Assembly: GCA_964466155.1 (NCBI GenBank)
Contig: CAYXMY010000013.1
Location: 1 to 40,984, forward strand
Direction: 5' to 3'
DNA from: Caenibius sp964466155
GTDB taxonomy: Bacteria > Pseudomonadota > Alphaproteobacteria > Sphingomonadales > Sphingomonadaceae
Length of the DNA stretch: 40,984 nucleotides
In this document: positions 16,073 through 24,260 of the stretch, in pieces
How the letters are laid out: each line of letters starts with the position of its first letter
How positions within the stretch are numbered: the first letter of the stretch is position 1
Program-made: the position numbers and the translations under genes
Notes under the pieces: model-generated
Databases searched by the model: none
What the model was told of the DNA's origin: nothing
The model's input: only the letters and a program-made list of their open reading frames with translations

Positions 16073-16759
16073 TCAGTTTTCGCTGCCCCGCGTGACAGGG
16101 ATAAGCGCCCCGGTAATCGCGCGCGCCTGATCCGAGGCGAGGAAGGCAATCGCATCGGCAATCGCTTGCGGATGCACCCAGGTGCTGTAATCGGCATCGG
16201 GCATGTCCGCACGGTTCGTCGGCGTGTCGATGATGCTGGGCAGGACCGCGTTCACCGTAACGCCCGTGCCCGCCAGTTCCACCGCCAACGCTTCCGTCAG
16301 CCGGTGTACGCCCGCTTTGGAAGACGCATAGGCCCCCATGCCCATATCGGCCTTGATCGCGGCACCCGCACCGATATTGACGATACGGCCCGCCCCGCTG
16401 GCTTTCAGCGATTCAAGCGCCGCCTTGGTGATCGTGGCGGCGGTCAACACATTCATGGTGAACATCTTCTGCCAGCTATCGAGGCTGCCGTCCGCCAGCG
16501 TTTCCCACGTGAAGCCGCCAGCAACATTGACCAGCACATCGATCCCGCCAAGCTTCTCACCGATCTGGGCGACGAGTTGCGCACAGGCTGCCGCGTCGGT
16601 CAGATCCACATCGGGGATATCCAGCCCGCCCGCGTTTCCTTCCGGCGCTTGCGCAGCAAAATCCACCCGGACGACCTTGTCGCCCTGGCGTGCGAAAGTT
16701 TCCGCCACCACCCGGCCCAGCGCGCCGAAACCGCCAGTCACCACAACATTACGAGCCAT
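16073..16759 (-). CDS. Short-chain dehydrogenase/reductase (SDR)
   Basis: A 228-residue Rossmann-fold enzyme. TGGFGALG (residues 8-15) binds the nucleotide, VNVAGG is the structural NAG-type motif, and Tyr144-x3-Lys148 (YASSK) is the catalytic pair. The position of the usual catalytic Ser, about 13 residues before Tyr144, is in NIGAGAA with no Ser. Asp33 after the second strand (VRVDF) favours NAD(H). It is first in a unit with the MFS gene at 14776-16032. Alcohol/ketone oxidoreduction in the catabolic pathway is a reasonable guess. Confidence 0.85.
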   Translation of the reverse strand: MARNVVVTGGFGALGRVVAETFARQGDKVVRVDFAAQAPEGNAGGLDIPDVDLTDAAACAQLVAQIGEKLGGIDVLVNVAGGFTWETLADGSLDSWQKMFTMNVLTAATITKAALESLKASGAGRIVNIGAGAAIKADMGMGAYASSKAGVHRLTEALAVELAGTGVTVNAVLPSIIDTPTNRADMPDADYSTWVHPQAIADAIAFLASDQARAITGALIPVTRGSEN

Positions 16760-17196
16760 TGCAAATACTCTCCCCGAAAGACTCCATACCGGCCAAAGGG
16801 CCAGCCAATCGCCGGGACGCTAGCGCGAAGTCGCGGGGAAGGAAACGCCCCTGCAGGCGGAATTTTGCATCCGGGTGGCGTAGCCCCGCACCTGCGCTTC
16901 CCAGCCAAGGCATTCGCAAGCACGGAATTTCGGCAAGGCGCACGCCAAAGGGAACACCGCCAACGCGCCGGTCCCCCGACGGCAGGGTTTGACTTGGCCC
17001 GGCAGGCGCGGCATCCTGCGCCCATGCAGATTCGAATGGGTCTTTTCCGGTTTCGCCTTCATGGAGGGCAGCTTCTCGCGGGCTTCTAGCCCCGGGTTCC
17101 GGTGCGGCATGCCCCGAACTCGGGGCAAACTCACTTCATCCTGACGCGGTGCCATGCAGGTATCCGCGTGCCTGCATTTTACCGGAAAGCCATCGC
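16760..17196. other. Divergent intergenic region between SDR and Rnk-like genes
   Basis: No gene is supported in these 437 bp. TGCCCCG/CGGGGCA (17110-17127) forms a 7-bp hairpin, and ATGCAGG/CCTGCAT (17154-17177) forms another just upstream of the Rnk-like start. A TTGACT at about 16988 could be a -35 element. Function is otherwise not visible. Confidence 0.45.
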
Positions 17197-17610
17197 ATGA
17201 CCAAGACCCGCGCTCTCAAGCGGCCCGCCATTCACATGATCGAGGAAGAAGCCGACGCGATCAGCAGCCTTGCCATCGGCGTCGAGGATCGCCTGCCGCA
17301 AGTGGCGGAACTGCTGCTGAACGAAATCGGCCGCGCCAAAACGCACGGCAAGGCGAAGATTCCCGCCGATATCATCACCATGAATGCGACGGTCGAATTC
17401 GTTGACGAAGCGACCGGCACGGATCGCACCGTGAAACTCGTCTATCCCAAGGATGCCGACATTTCAGCCGGGCGGATTTCAATCCTCACCCCCATCGGGG
17501 CCGGGCTGATCGGCCTGCGCGCGGGGCAAGCGATCCTCTGGCCCGACCGCGACGGGAAAGAGCGCTGGCTGCGCATCATCAGCGTGATCCAGCCCCAAAT
17601 CGCCGCCTGA
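17197..17610 (+). CDS. Rnk/GreA-GreB C-terminal-domain protein (nucleoside diphosphate kinase regulator type)
   Basis: A 137-residue protein. The N-terminal third is helical, and the C-terminal part (about residues 55-130) is the GreA/GreB FKBP-like domain, with TVEFVDEATGTDRTVKLVYPKDAD and ISILTPIGAGLIGLRAGQ. The layout matches Rnk proteins, which bind RNA polymerase and lack the acidic coiled-coil tip needed for transcript cleavage. GGAAAG (17183-17188) supports ATG 17197 over an upstream ATG at 17154. It is monocistronic and convergent with the copper ATPase gene. Confidence 0.85.
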   Translation: MTKTRALKRPAIHMIEEEADAISSLAIGVEDRLPQVAELLLNEIGRAKTHGKAKIPADIITMNATVEFVDEATGTDRTVKLVYPKDADISAGRISILTPIGAGLIGLRAGQAILWPDRDGKERWLRIISVIQPQIAA

Positions 17611-17631
17611 ACCCCGTTGTGCAAGCCGGGT

Positions 17632-17654
17632 GCGCGGCCCCTAAAGGGCCGCGC
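17632..17654. terminator. Hairpin overlapping the copper ATPase stop codon
   Basis: GCGCGGCCC and GGGCCGCGC form a perfect 9-bp stem with loop CTAAA. The loop contains the minus-strand stop codon of the ATPase gene, and the stem is 21 bp after the Rnk-like stop. No T-tract is present; probable mRNA-end structure for both convergent genes. Confidence 0.5.
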
Positions 17655-19998
17655 GGCGCAGGCGCAGGGCGTTGCCGATCACCGATACGGAAGACAGGCT
17701 CATCGCCGCCGCAGCCAGCATCGGATTGAGCAGTATTCCGAATACGGGATAAAGTACGCCCGCCGCCACCGGCACGCCCAGCATATTGTAACCGAAGGCA
17801 AACAGCAGATTCTGCCGGATATTGCGCATGGTCAGGCGCGAAAGGTGCTGCGCCTTGGCCAGCCCCGCCAGATCGCCGCTGACCAGCGTCACCCGCGCGC
17901 TTTCCATGGCGATATCGGTGCCCGTGCCCATCGCCACGCCGACATCGGCCGCAGCCAACGCCGGGGCATCGTTGATCCCGTCACCCGCCATGGCGACCAC
18001 GTGGCCCACCGCCTTCAATTCGCCGATCACGCGATGCTTGTCTTCGGGTGAGACATTGGCCCGCACATCGTCGATGCCCAATTTCGCCGCCACGGCCCGC
18101 GCGGTCGCTTCGGCATCGCCCGTCAGCATGACCACGCGAATGCCCGCCTTGCGCAGGCTGGCGACCGCATCGGCACTGCTGGCCTTGATCGGATCGGCCA
18201 CCGCGATCAGTCCGGCGGCCTTGCCATCGACAGCGGCGAACATCACCGTTTGCCCTTCGGCCCGGGCCTGCTCCGCGCGGCCTGCCCATTCTGGGTCGAA
18301 TGCGCCCACGCGCTGCATCAGCTTGGCATTGCCAACCGCAACGTGCCGGACGCCGACTTGCGCCTGCGCCCCTTCACCCGTTACCGATGCAAAACCTTCC
18401 GCTGCGCTCAACGCCAGGCCGCGATCCTGCGCACCGGCGACGATAGCGGTGGCCAGCGGATGTTCGCTTCCCCGTTCGACAGCAGCGGCCAGAGCCAGAA
18501 GATCGTCCTGCGCCAGACCGGGCGCGGCGATCACGTCCATCAGCTTAGGCTTGCCTTCGGTCAGCGTGCCGGTCTTGTCGACCACCACGGTATCGACCTT
18601 CTCGAAAGTTTCGAGCGCTTCGGCATCGCGGATCAGGATGCCATTCTGCGCCCCCTTGCCCATGCCGACCATGATCGACATCGGCGTGGCCAGACCCAGC
18701 GCACAGGGGCACGCGATAATCAGCACGGCAATGGCGTTGACCAGCGCATAGGCCAGCGGCGGTTGCGGGCCAAACAGCGCCCACACAGCGAAAGTCACCA
18801 CGGCCACCAGCACCACGATGGGCACGAACCAGCTCGCCACCAGATCGGCAAGACGTTGCACCGGCGCGCGGCTGCGCTGGGCGGCGGCCACCATCTGCAC
18901 GATCTTGGCCAGCAGGGTTTCGTTGCCCACTTGCTCCGCCACCATCGTGAAGCTGCCGGTCTGGTTTACGGTGCCGCCCGTTACCCGGTCACCCGCTGCC
19001 TTGCCGACCGGCAGCGGCTCACCCGAAATCATCGATTCATCGATATGGCTCGCGCCGCTTTTGATCCGCCCATCCACCGGCACCTTCGCCCCCGGCTTCA
19101 CCAGCAGGCGATCGCCATGGCGCACGGTTTCCAGCGAAACTTCTTTTTCCGCGCCATCCGCGCCGATCCGCAAGGCGACGGGAGGGGTCAGCTCCAGCAG
19201 CGCACGCAGGGCACCCGAAGTCTGCCCACGCGCTTTCAGTTCCAGCACCTGCCCCAGCAGGACCAGCGTGGTGATGACTGCCGCCGCTTCGAAATAGACG
19301 GCCACCCGCCCATGATGATCGTGGAACGCCGCCGGAAACAGCCCCGGCGCCAGTGTCGCCACCACGCTGAAACCATAAGCAATCGCCACGCCCAGCCCGA
19401 TCAGGGTGAACATGTTGGGATGCCAACCTTTCAGCGATTGCACGGCGCGCACGAAGAAGGGCCAAGCCCCCCACAGCACCACGGGCGTCGCCAACGCCAG
19501 TTGCAGCCATTGGCCCCATTCGGCGGGGATCACCCGTGCGAGCGGCTGGCCGGGGAGCATTTCACCCATGGCATAGAGGAACAGCGGCACGGTGAAGAGC
19601 GCGCTGATCCCGAAACGGCGGCGCATGTCGAGATATTCAGGGTCCGGCCCCTGATCGAGCGTGATTTCCTCCGGCTCCAGCGCCATGCCGCAGATCGGGC
19701 AGGTTCCGGGGCCAACCTGCCGGATTTCCGGGTGCATCGGGCAAGTATAGGTCGCATCCTTGGGCTGCTGGGCCGCATACTTTCCCGGTTCGAGGTAGCG
19801 TTGCGGATCAGCGGCGAACTTCTCCCGGCAGCGCGCTGAACAGAAATGAAAATCCTGCCCATCGCGCACCGCACGATGCGGCGATTTTTCCGGGTCCACC
19901 GTCATCCCGCATACGGGATCGATAACCGTATCCCCGCCATGAGCGCCGCCATGGCCGTGATTGTGGCCGCAATGAGAATGTGAATGCCGGTCGGCCAT
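17641..19998 (-). CDS. copA: Copper-translocating P1B-type ATPase
   Basis: A 785-residue heavy-metal ATPase that would export Cu(I) from the cytoplasm. It has a His-rich N-terminus (residues 3-19), then a YHS domain (DPVCGMTVDPEKSPH, about 25-66) and a heavy-metal-binding domain (YTCPMHPEIR...CPICGM, about 83-105), with no classic CxxC HMA domain. The core motifs are intact: SGEPLPVGK, the CPC metal site in IACPCALGLATP (about residue 430), DKTGTLTEGK with the phosphorylated Asp, GSEHPLA (His-Pro) and GDGINDAPAL. GGAGG lies 4 nt before ATG 19998. It is divergent from csoR and controlled by two apparent CsoR operators. The name copA here means the ATPase, not the oxidase at 20835. Confidence 0.94.
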   Translation of the reverse strand: MADRHSHSHCGHNHGHGGAHGGDTVIDPVCGMTVDPEKSPHRAVRDGQDFHFCSARCREKFAADPQRYLEPGKYAAQQPKDATYTCPMHPEIRQVGPGTCPICGMALEPEEITLDQGPDPEYLDMRRRFGISALFTVPLFLYAMGEMLPGQPLARVIPAEWGQWLQLALATPVVLWGAWPFFVRAVQSLKGWHPNMFTLIGLGVAIAYGFSVVATLAPGLFPAAFHDHHGRVAVYFEAAAVITTLVLLGQVLELKARGQTSGALRALLELTPPVALRIGADGAEKEVSLETVRHGDRLLVKPGAKVPVDGRIKSGASHIDESMISGEPLPVGKAAGDRVTGGTVNQTGSFTMVAEQVGNETLLAKIVQMVAAAQRSRAPVQRLADLVASWFVPIVVLVAVVTFAVWALFGPQPPLAYALVNAIAVLIIACPCALGLATPMSIMVGMGKGAQNGILIRDAEALETFEKVDTVVVDKTGTLTEGKPKLMDVIAAPGLAQDDLLALAAAVERGSEHPLATAIVAGAQDRGLALSAAEGFASVTGEGAQAQVGVRHVAVGNAKLMQRVGAFDPEWAGRAEQARAEGQTVMFAAVDGKAAGLIAVADPIKASSADAVASLRKAGIRVVMLTGDAEATARAVAAKLGIDDVRANVSPEDKHRVIGELKAVGHVVAMAGDGINDAPALAAADVGVAMGTGTDIAMESARVTLVSGDLAGLAKAQHLSRLTMRNIRQNLLFAFGYNMLGVPVAAGVLYPVFGILLNPMLAAAAMSLSSVSVIGNALRLRRAAL

Positions 19999-20034
19999 GA
20001 CGCCTCCAAATCGTGCTTGCAATAATGAATATAT

Positions 20035-20051
20035 ATACCCCTACCGGGTAT
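20035..20051. promoter_or_regulatory. CsoR operator 1 (copA-ATPase proximal)
   Basis: ATACCCCTACCGGGTAT has perfect ATACCC/GGGTAT arms around CTACC, matching the G-tract pseudopalindromes bound by CsoR proteins. It lies 37 bp upstream of the ATPase start. Confidence 0.72.
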
Positions 20052-20067
20052 TTTATATTTGCACAAG

Positions 20068-20084
20068 ATACCCCGGTGGGGTAT
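20068..20084. promoter_or_regulatory. CsoR operator 2 (csoR proximal)
   Basis: ATACCCCGGTGGGGTAT has perfect ATACCCC/GGGGTAT arms around GGT and lies 42 bp before the csoR start. Its centre is 33 bp from operator 1, about three helical turns, so two CsoR tetramers could sit on one DNA face. Confidence 0.75.
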
Positions 20085-20125
20085 GAAAGTGAAACTGTTT
20101 CCCTCGCCAAGGACGCGCCGTTTCG

Positions 20126-20398
20126 ATGCACCAGAAATTCGCCAAGGAAATCGCGCGTATGAAGCGCATCGAAGGGCAGGCACGTGGAATCGTCCGCATG
20201 ATGGAGGAAGAACGGTATTGCATCGACGTTCTCCAGCAGATGTCCGCGATGGAGGCCGCCTTGCGCGCCGCCAAATCCAAAGTGCTGGCGATCCATGCCA
20301 GCCATTGTATCGAGGACGCGCTGCAAGGCGGCGATGCGGCGGCGCAACGGGAAAAGTTCAACGAATTGATCGACCTGTTCGGCAAGGTGGGACGGTAA
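20126..20398 (+). CDS. csoR: Copper-sensing repressor CsoR
   Basis: A 90-residue all-helical regulator of the CsoR/RcnR family. Cys32, His57 and Cys61 reproduce the Cu(I) ligand spacing of CsoR exactly (25 and 4 residues apart). MKRIEGQARGIVRMM is the basic DNA-contacting helix. Cu(I) binding should release it from the two palindromes upstream and induce both the ATPase and the oxidase genes. AAGGA about 12-16 nt before ATG 20126 is a weak ribosome site. It is followed after 4 bp by the small secreted protein gene, so csoR probably heads a csoR-110aa-copA-copB operon. Confidence 0.92.
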   Translation: MHQKFAKEIARMKRIEGQARGIVRMMEEERYCIDVLQQMSAMEAALRAAKSKVLAIHASHCIEDALQGGDAAAQREKFNELIDLFGKVGR

Positions 20399-20402
20399 GG
20401 CC

Positions 20403-20735
20403 ATGCCCCGCCTGGCCAGCCTGCTGGCATTCCTATCGGCGCTGATGCTGGCGCTCGCCCCTTCGCTGGCGAATGCACAGGCAATGCCCGCACCGGCACA
20501 TGCCGCAATGGCCAGCGATTGCCACGACGGCGCGCCCGCCAAGCCTGCAAAGCCCGACACACAACAGGAAAACTGCCTTGCCCTGTGCCTGATGGTGCAT
20601 GGCGGCTTCCTGCCGCATGCGCCAGACGCCAATCCCGCTTATACCCCCGTACCCTATTTACCCTATCCTGCTTCCCATCGCATATTGGTGTCCGCCCATG
20701 CCGGGGTCGATCCGCCGCCGCCGCGCAGGGCCTGA
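20403..20735 (+). CDS. Small secreted Cys/His-containing protein of the copper locus
   Basis: A 110-residue protein with a clear signal peptide (LLAFLSALMLALAPSLANAQA, in residues 7-27). The short mature part has Met/His residues (MPAPAHAAMASDCHDG) and a CLALC pair with nearby His. It ends in a Pro-rich tail without recognised domains. The Cys, Met and His content and the position between csoR and the multicopper oxidase suggest a periplasmic copper-binding role. This resembles small DUF2946-like proteins of copper loci but I cannot assign it to that family. Start at 20403 is 4 bp after the csoR stop. Confidence 0.65.
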   Translation: MPRLASLLAFLSALMLALAPSLANAQAMPAPAHAAMASDCHDGAPAKPAKPDTQQENCLALCLMVHGGFLPHAPDANPAYTPVPYLPYPASHRILVSAHAGVDPPPPRRA

Positions 20736-20834
20736 GGCGACTTCCCACTTCGTTCATTTCCCGGCGAACCGCGCCTTTCCGCGCGAGATTTGCCCATCCG
20801 ACACATCCGGCCCCGCGCCGGGATGAGGACACCC

Positions 20835-22559
20835 ATGCACAAGACCACACTCGACCGTCGGCGCCTGATGCGAAGCGCTGTCGCATTAGGCGGCGGGGCG
20901 CTGCTGCTGCCCGCCTGGGCTCGCTCGCAGCCCGCTCATCACCATGCCACCATGCCCACACCAAGTCCCGCACCGGGGCGCGACGTCCTGATGGGGGACC
21001 GCATCGAACTCGCCATCGCCCGCACCCCGTTCACCGTGGGTGGCCGCACCGGCCATGCGGTGACGGTCAACGGCACCCTGCCCGCCCCGCTGATCCGCCT
21101 GCGCGAAGGGCAGAATGTGCAGATCGCCGTCACCAACCATCTGGAGGAGGACAGTTCGATCCACTGGCACGGCATTCTCCTGCCGTTCCAGATGGACGGC
21201 GTGCCCGGCGTCAGTTTCCCCGGTATCCGCCCGCATGAGACGTTCACTTATGAATTCCCCGTGCGGCAGGCGGGCACATACTGGTATCACAGCCATTCCG
21301 GCCTGCAGGAAGCCGTTGGGTTATTCGGGCCGCTGGTGATCGATCCCGCGCACCACGATCCCGTCGCTTATGACCGGGAGCATGTGATCGTGCTGTCGGA
21401 CTGGAGCTTCCTGCATCCGCACACGATCATGACCAAGCTGAAACAGCAGCCCGATTACTTCCAGTATGACCGGGAAACGCTCGCCTCACTGATCGCAGGC
21501 AAAGGGCCGGACGCGGCGGAGCGGCTGCGCTGGGGCAAGATGCGCATGTCGCCCACCGATATCTCCGACGTCACCGGCGCGGCCTATACCTACCTCATCA
21601 ACGGGCAGGGGCCGGATGCCAACTGGACCGGGCTGTTCACGCCGGGCGAGCGGGTTCGCCTCCGGATCATCAATGCCTCCGCAATGACGATTTTCAACGT
21701 GCGGATTCCCGGCCTGCCGCTGCAGGTGGTCAGCGCCGACGGGCAGGACGTTCACCCGGTGGAGACCGACGAATTCCAGATCGGCGTGGCCGAAACCTAT
21801 GATGCGGTGATCGTCCCCGGCAACCAGCCCTACACATTGTTTGCCGAAACCATCGACCGTTCGGGCTATGCCCGGGCGACGCTGGCCCCGCGCCCGGGAA
21901 TGGCCGCCCCGGTCCCTGCCCTGCGCGAACGCCCGACGCTGACCATGCGCGACATGGGCATGGCGGAGACCGCGATGGCGGGCATGGATCACGATATGCG
22001 ACATTCCATGCGCGATGGCGCAGCCGCGCCGGGGGTCGCTCTCAATCCCGGGGTCGAGATGATCGCGCCGACGCCGCTCGACCGCACCAACGACCGGGGG
22101 TTGGGCCTCGAAGATGCCGGGCATCGGGTACTGACCTACGGCGATCTCGAAGCGCTGGCATCGGCGGCCGATACCCGTCCGCCTGCCCGCCAGATAGAAA
22201 TCCATCTGACCGGCAGCATGGAACGCTACATGTGGTCGTTCGACGGCAAGACCTATTCTCCCCAGGTCGAACCGATCCGCCTCGGCCGGGACGAACGGGT
22301 GCGTTTCAAGCTCGTCAACGACACGATGATGACGCATCCCATCCATCTGCACGGCTTCTTCTTCGAACTGGTGAACGGGAAAGGAGTGAACCAGCCGCGC
22401 AAGCACACAGTCAATGTCTTGCCGGGCGGCTTCGTCCGCTTCGATCTGACGGCGGATGCACCGGGGGACTGGGCGTTCCACTGCCACCTGCTGATGCACA
22501 TGCATGCGGGCATGTTCAATGTCGTGACCGTGCGCCCCTTGGATGGAGGCGCGGCATGA
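20835..22559 (+). CDS. copA: Copper-resistance multicopper oxidase CopA/PcoA
   Basis: A 574-residue periplasmic laccase-type oxidase, likely oxidising Cu(I). A Tat signal is visible (DRRRLMRSAVALGGGALLL). Copper ligands are HWHG (about residue 110), YWYHSHSG, HPIHLHG (about 500) and the C-terminal HCHLLMHMHAGM. A Met/His-rich segment near residues 375-405 (MRDMGMAETAMAGMDHDM) is typical of PcoA. ATG 20835 was preferred because AGGA precedes it by 5 nt; in-frame upstream ATGs at 20790 and 20823 lengthen the leader. The stop overlaps the next gene's start (ATGA). This symbol follows the pco/cop resistance naming and is distinct from the ATPase. Confidence 0.92.
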   Translation: MHKTTLDRRRLMRSAVALGGGALLLPAWARSQPAHHHATMPTPSPAPGRDVLMGDRIELAIARTPFTVGGRTGHAVTVNGTLPAPLIRLREGQNVQIAVTNHLEEDSSIHWHGILLPFQMDGVPGVSFPGIRPHETFTYEFPVRQAGTYWYHSHSGLQEAVGLFGPLVIDPAHHDPVAYDREHVIVLSDWSFLHPHTIMTKLKQQPDYFQYDRETLASLIAGKGPDAAERLRWGKMRMSPTDISDVTGAAYTYLINGQGPDANWTGLFTPGERVRLRIINASAMTIFNVRIPGLPLQVVSADGQDVHPVETDEFQIGVAETYDAVIVPGNQPYTLFAETIDRSGYARATLAPRPGMAAPVPALRERPTLTMRDMGMAETAMAGMDHDMRHSMRDGAAAPGVALNPGVEMIAPTPLDRTNDRGLGLEDAGHRVLTYGDLEALASAADTRPPARQIEIHLTGSMERYMWSFDGKTYSPQVEPIRLGRDERVRFKLVNDTMMTHPIHLHGFFFELVNGKGVNQPRKHTVNVLPGGFVRFDLTADAPGDWAFHCHLLMHMHAGMFNVVTVRPLDGGAA

Positions 22560-23587
22560 AACGCCTGCTTTGCGCGAGCGCTGCCCTGCTGGCGTTGGCC
22601 TCCCCCGCTTTCGGGCAGGAGATGGACCATGGCGGGCATGGGGATACCATACCGGGCATGGAGGTGGATCATGAGGGGCATGCGAACCATGCAGATCATA
22701 ATGGAGGCGCCGATCACGGCGCGCCTGCCGATCCCATGGCGGATATGCCCGGCATGGATCACTCCACCCCCACCAGCACTTCGTCAGGGGCAAGCGATCC
22801 GCATGCCCATCATTCCATGGGCATGCAGGGCGAGGCGGAGGCGCCCACCGCTCCCCCGCCGCCGGATGCGCTATCCGGCCCGGCCCATGCCGCCGACACG
22901 GTGTTCCCCGCCGATGCCATGGCCGCCGCACGCCGCACGATGGCCCGCGAAATGGGACCGATGTCCGTGGCCACGTTCCGGCTGGACCGATTGGAGGTGC
23001 AAAGCGGCAAGGGCGCGGACGGTTGGCTGTGGGATGCCGATCTCAGCTATGGCGGCGATATCGACAAGCTGTGGCTGAAAAGCGAAGGCCACGCCGCGTT
23101 CGGCCATGCACCCGAAGCGGAAGCGCAGGCACTGTGGAGCCATGCCATCGGCCCGTGGTTCGATCTGCAAGCTGGGGTACGCCAGCAGATACGAAGCGGC
23201 CCTGATCGAACGCAGGCGGTGCTCGGCGTGCAAGGGCTCGCCCCCTATTTCTTCGAAGTGGATGCCGCCGCCTTCCTTTCCACCAAGGGCGAACTGACCG
23301 GGCGGATCGAGGCCGAATACGACCAGCGGATCACCCAGCGCCTGATCCTCCAGCCGCGCGCGGAAGCGAACCTGTCCGCGCAGGCCATTCCCGCACTCCG
23401 GCTCGGTGCGGGGATCACTTCGGTGCAGGCAGGCGCGCGGCTGCGTTATGAGATCAGGCGGGAATTCGCCCCCTATATCGGGATCGAATGGCAGCGCGAT
23501 CTCGGCCGCACCGCCCGCATAACCCGCGCCGCGGGGGACGATGCCGGTCGTATACTGTTCGTCGCCGGGGTACGCGCCTGGTTCTGA
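22556..23587 (+). CDS. copB: Copper-resistance outer-membrane protein CopB/PcoB
   Basis: A 343-residue protein. A signal peptide (MKRLLCASAALLALASPAFG) is followed by a long Met/His/Asp-rich region to about residue 95 that can bind copper. The C-terminal CopB beta-barrel domain begins near FRLDRLEVQSGKGADGWLWDAD. LWLKSEGHAAFG, LGVQGLAPYFFEVD and the terminal FVAGVRAWF fit the family. It starts inside the oxidase stop codon (4-base overlap), so the pair is translationally coupled. PcoB and CopB act with the oxidase in the outer membrane; the precise role is not settled in the family. Confidence 0.92.
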   Translation: MKRLLCASAALLALASPAFGQEMDHGGHGDTIPGMEVDHEGHANHADHNGGADHGAPADPMADMPGMDHSTPTSTSSGASDPHAHHSMGMQGEAEAPTAPPPPDALSGPAHAADTVFPADAMAAARRTMAREMGPMSVATFRLDRLEVQSGKGADGWLWDADLSYGGDIDKLWLKSEGHAAFGHAPEAEAQALWSHAIGPWFDLQAGVRQQIRSGPDRTQAVLGVQGLAPYFFEVDAAAFLSTKGELTGRIEAEYDQRITQRLILQPRAEANLSAQAIPALRLGAGITSVQAGARLRYEIRREFAPYIGIEWQRDLGRTARITRAAGDDAGRILFVAGVRAWF

Positions 23588-23610
23588 CGGCGCATTTCCC
23601 TGCTTTCCCA

Positions 23611-23637
23611 CGCGCTTTCCATTGGTGGAAGGGCGCG
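23611..23637 (+). terminator. Hairpin after copB
   Basis: CGCGCTTTCCA and TGGAAGGGCGCG form a stem of about 11 bp with one mismatch or bulge around loop TTGG. It starts 23 bp after the copB stop. No T-tract follows; moderate terminator candidate. Confidence 0.45.
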
Positions 23638-23710
23638 CGGGATTGGCATTGACTGGTGCCGCCGCTTTCCTAACCTGCCCCCTCGAAAACATTGCAACAG
23701 GAGAGGACCA

Positions 23711-24205
23711 ATGGCGAAACCGGGCACTTTCATTCTCACCGCATGCGCCGTGCTGGCAGGCATCGGTTCAGCCGCCACCGCCGCGCCGCGGGATGGCAAA
23801 GCCGATCCACGCACCGGCACATGGAAGCTGAACATCGCGGAATCGATCCCCCCGCAAGGCAAGACCTTTGCCCCGTTCACGGCCATCGTCCGCTCTTCCG
23901 CGCCCGATGCGATCGATTTCACTTATCGCAGCGAACTGCCGGACGGAAAGATCGAGGAGTTCGGCTATCAGGCGAAGATCGACGGCGTGCTGCGCGATCT
24001 GCCCGGCAACATGGGCCTGAAAGGTTCGATGACGCCGATGGCGGGCGGCGTGATCCTGTCCAAGCTGATCTGGCCGGACGGCTCCACGGAAGACAAGATC
24101 TGCAACATGGACGCCGCCTTCAAACGGCAGATCTGCATCGGTTCGATGACATCGCCGCAGAAGGACGTCGTGTTCTTCAAGCAAGTGCTCGACAAGCAGG
24201 ATTGA
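23711..24205 (+). CDS. Secreted protein of unknown function
   Basis: A 164-residue protein with a signal peptide (MAKPGTFILTACAVLAGIGS, cleavage near ATAA). The mature part begins DPRTGTWKLNIAESIPPQGK and is beta-rich, ending DVVFFKQVLDKQD. GTWKLN followed by alternating strands resembles small lipocalin-like proteins frequent in sphingomonads, but no family can be assigned safely. Two Cys residues (CNMDAAFKRQICIG) could form a disulfide. CAGGAGAGG (23698-23706) gives a strong ribosome site. It stands alone between the copper operon and a convergent flavin enzyme. Confidence 0.75.
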   Translation: MAKPGTFILTACAVLAGIGSAATAAPRDGKADPRTGTWKLNIAESIPPQGKTFAPFTAIVRSSAPDAIDFTYRSELPDGKIEEFGYQAKIDGVLRDLPGNMGLKGSMTPMAGGVILSKLIWPDGSTEDKICNMDAAFKRQICIGSMTSPQKDVVFFKQVLDKQD

Positions 24206-24212
24206 CGGCCAG

Positions 24213-24259
24213 GGCGGGACGGGCGCCCCCGTCCGCCGCCGCTGATCGCCCGTCCTGCC
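24213..24259. terminator. Convergent hairpin region between 24205 and 24261
   Basis: GGCGGGACGGGCG (24213-24225) and CGCCCGTCCTGCC (24247-24259) pair at 12 of 13 positions. It fills the gap between two convergent genes and could end both transcripts; other foldings of this G+C-rich stretch are possible. Confidence 0.45.
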
Positions 24260-24260
24260 T

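Noticed and set aside
18250..19839. 529-codon plus-strand open frame opposite the copper ATPase gene
   Set aside because: It has no domain, is rich in His, Arg and Gln, and the opposite strand encodes a complete P1B-ATPase.
21486..22931. 481-codon minus-strand open frame opposite the copper oxidase and CopB genes
   Set aside because: Low-complexity Arg/His/Gly composition and no family motif.
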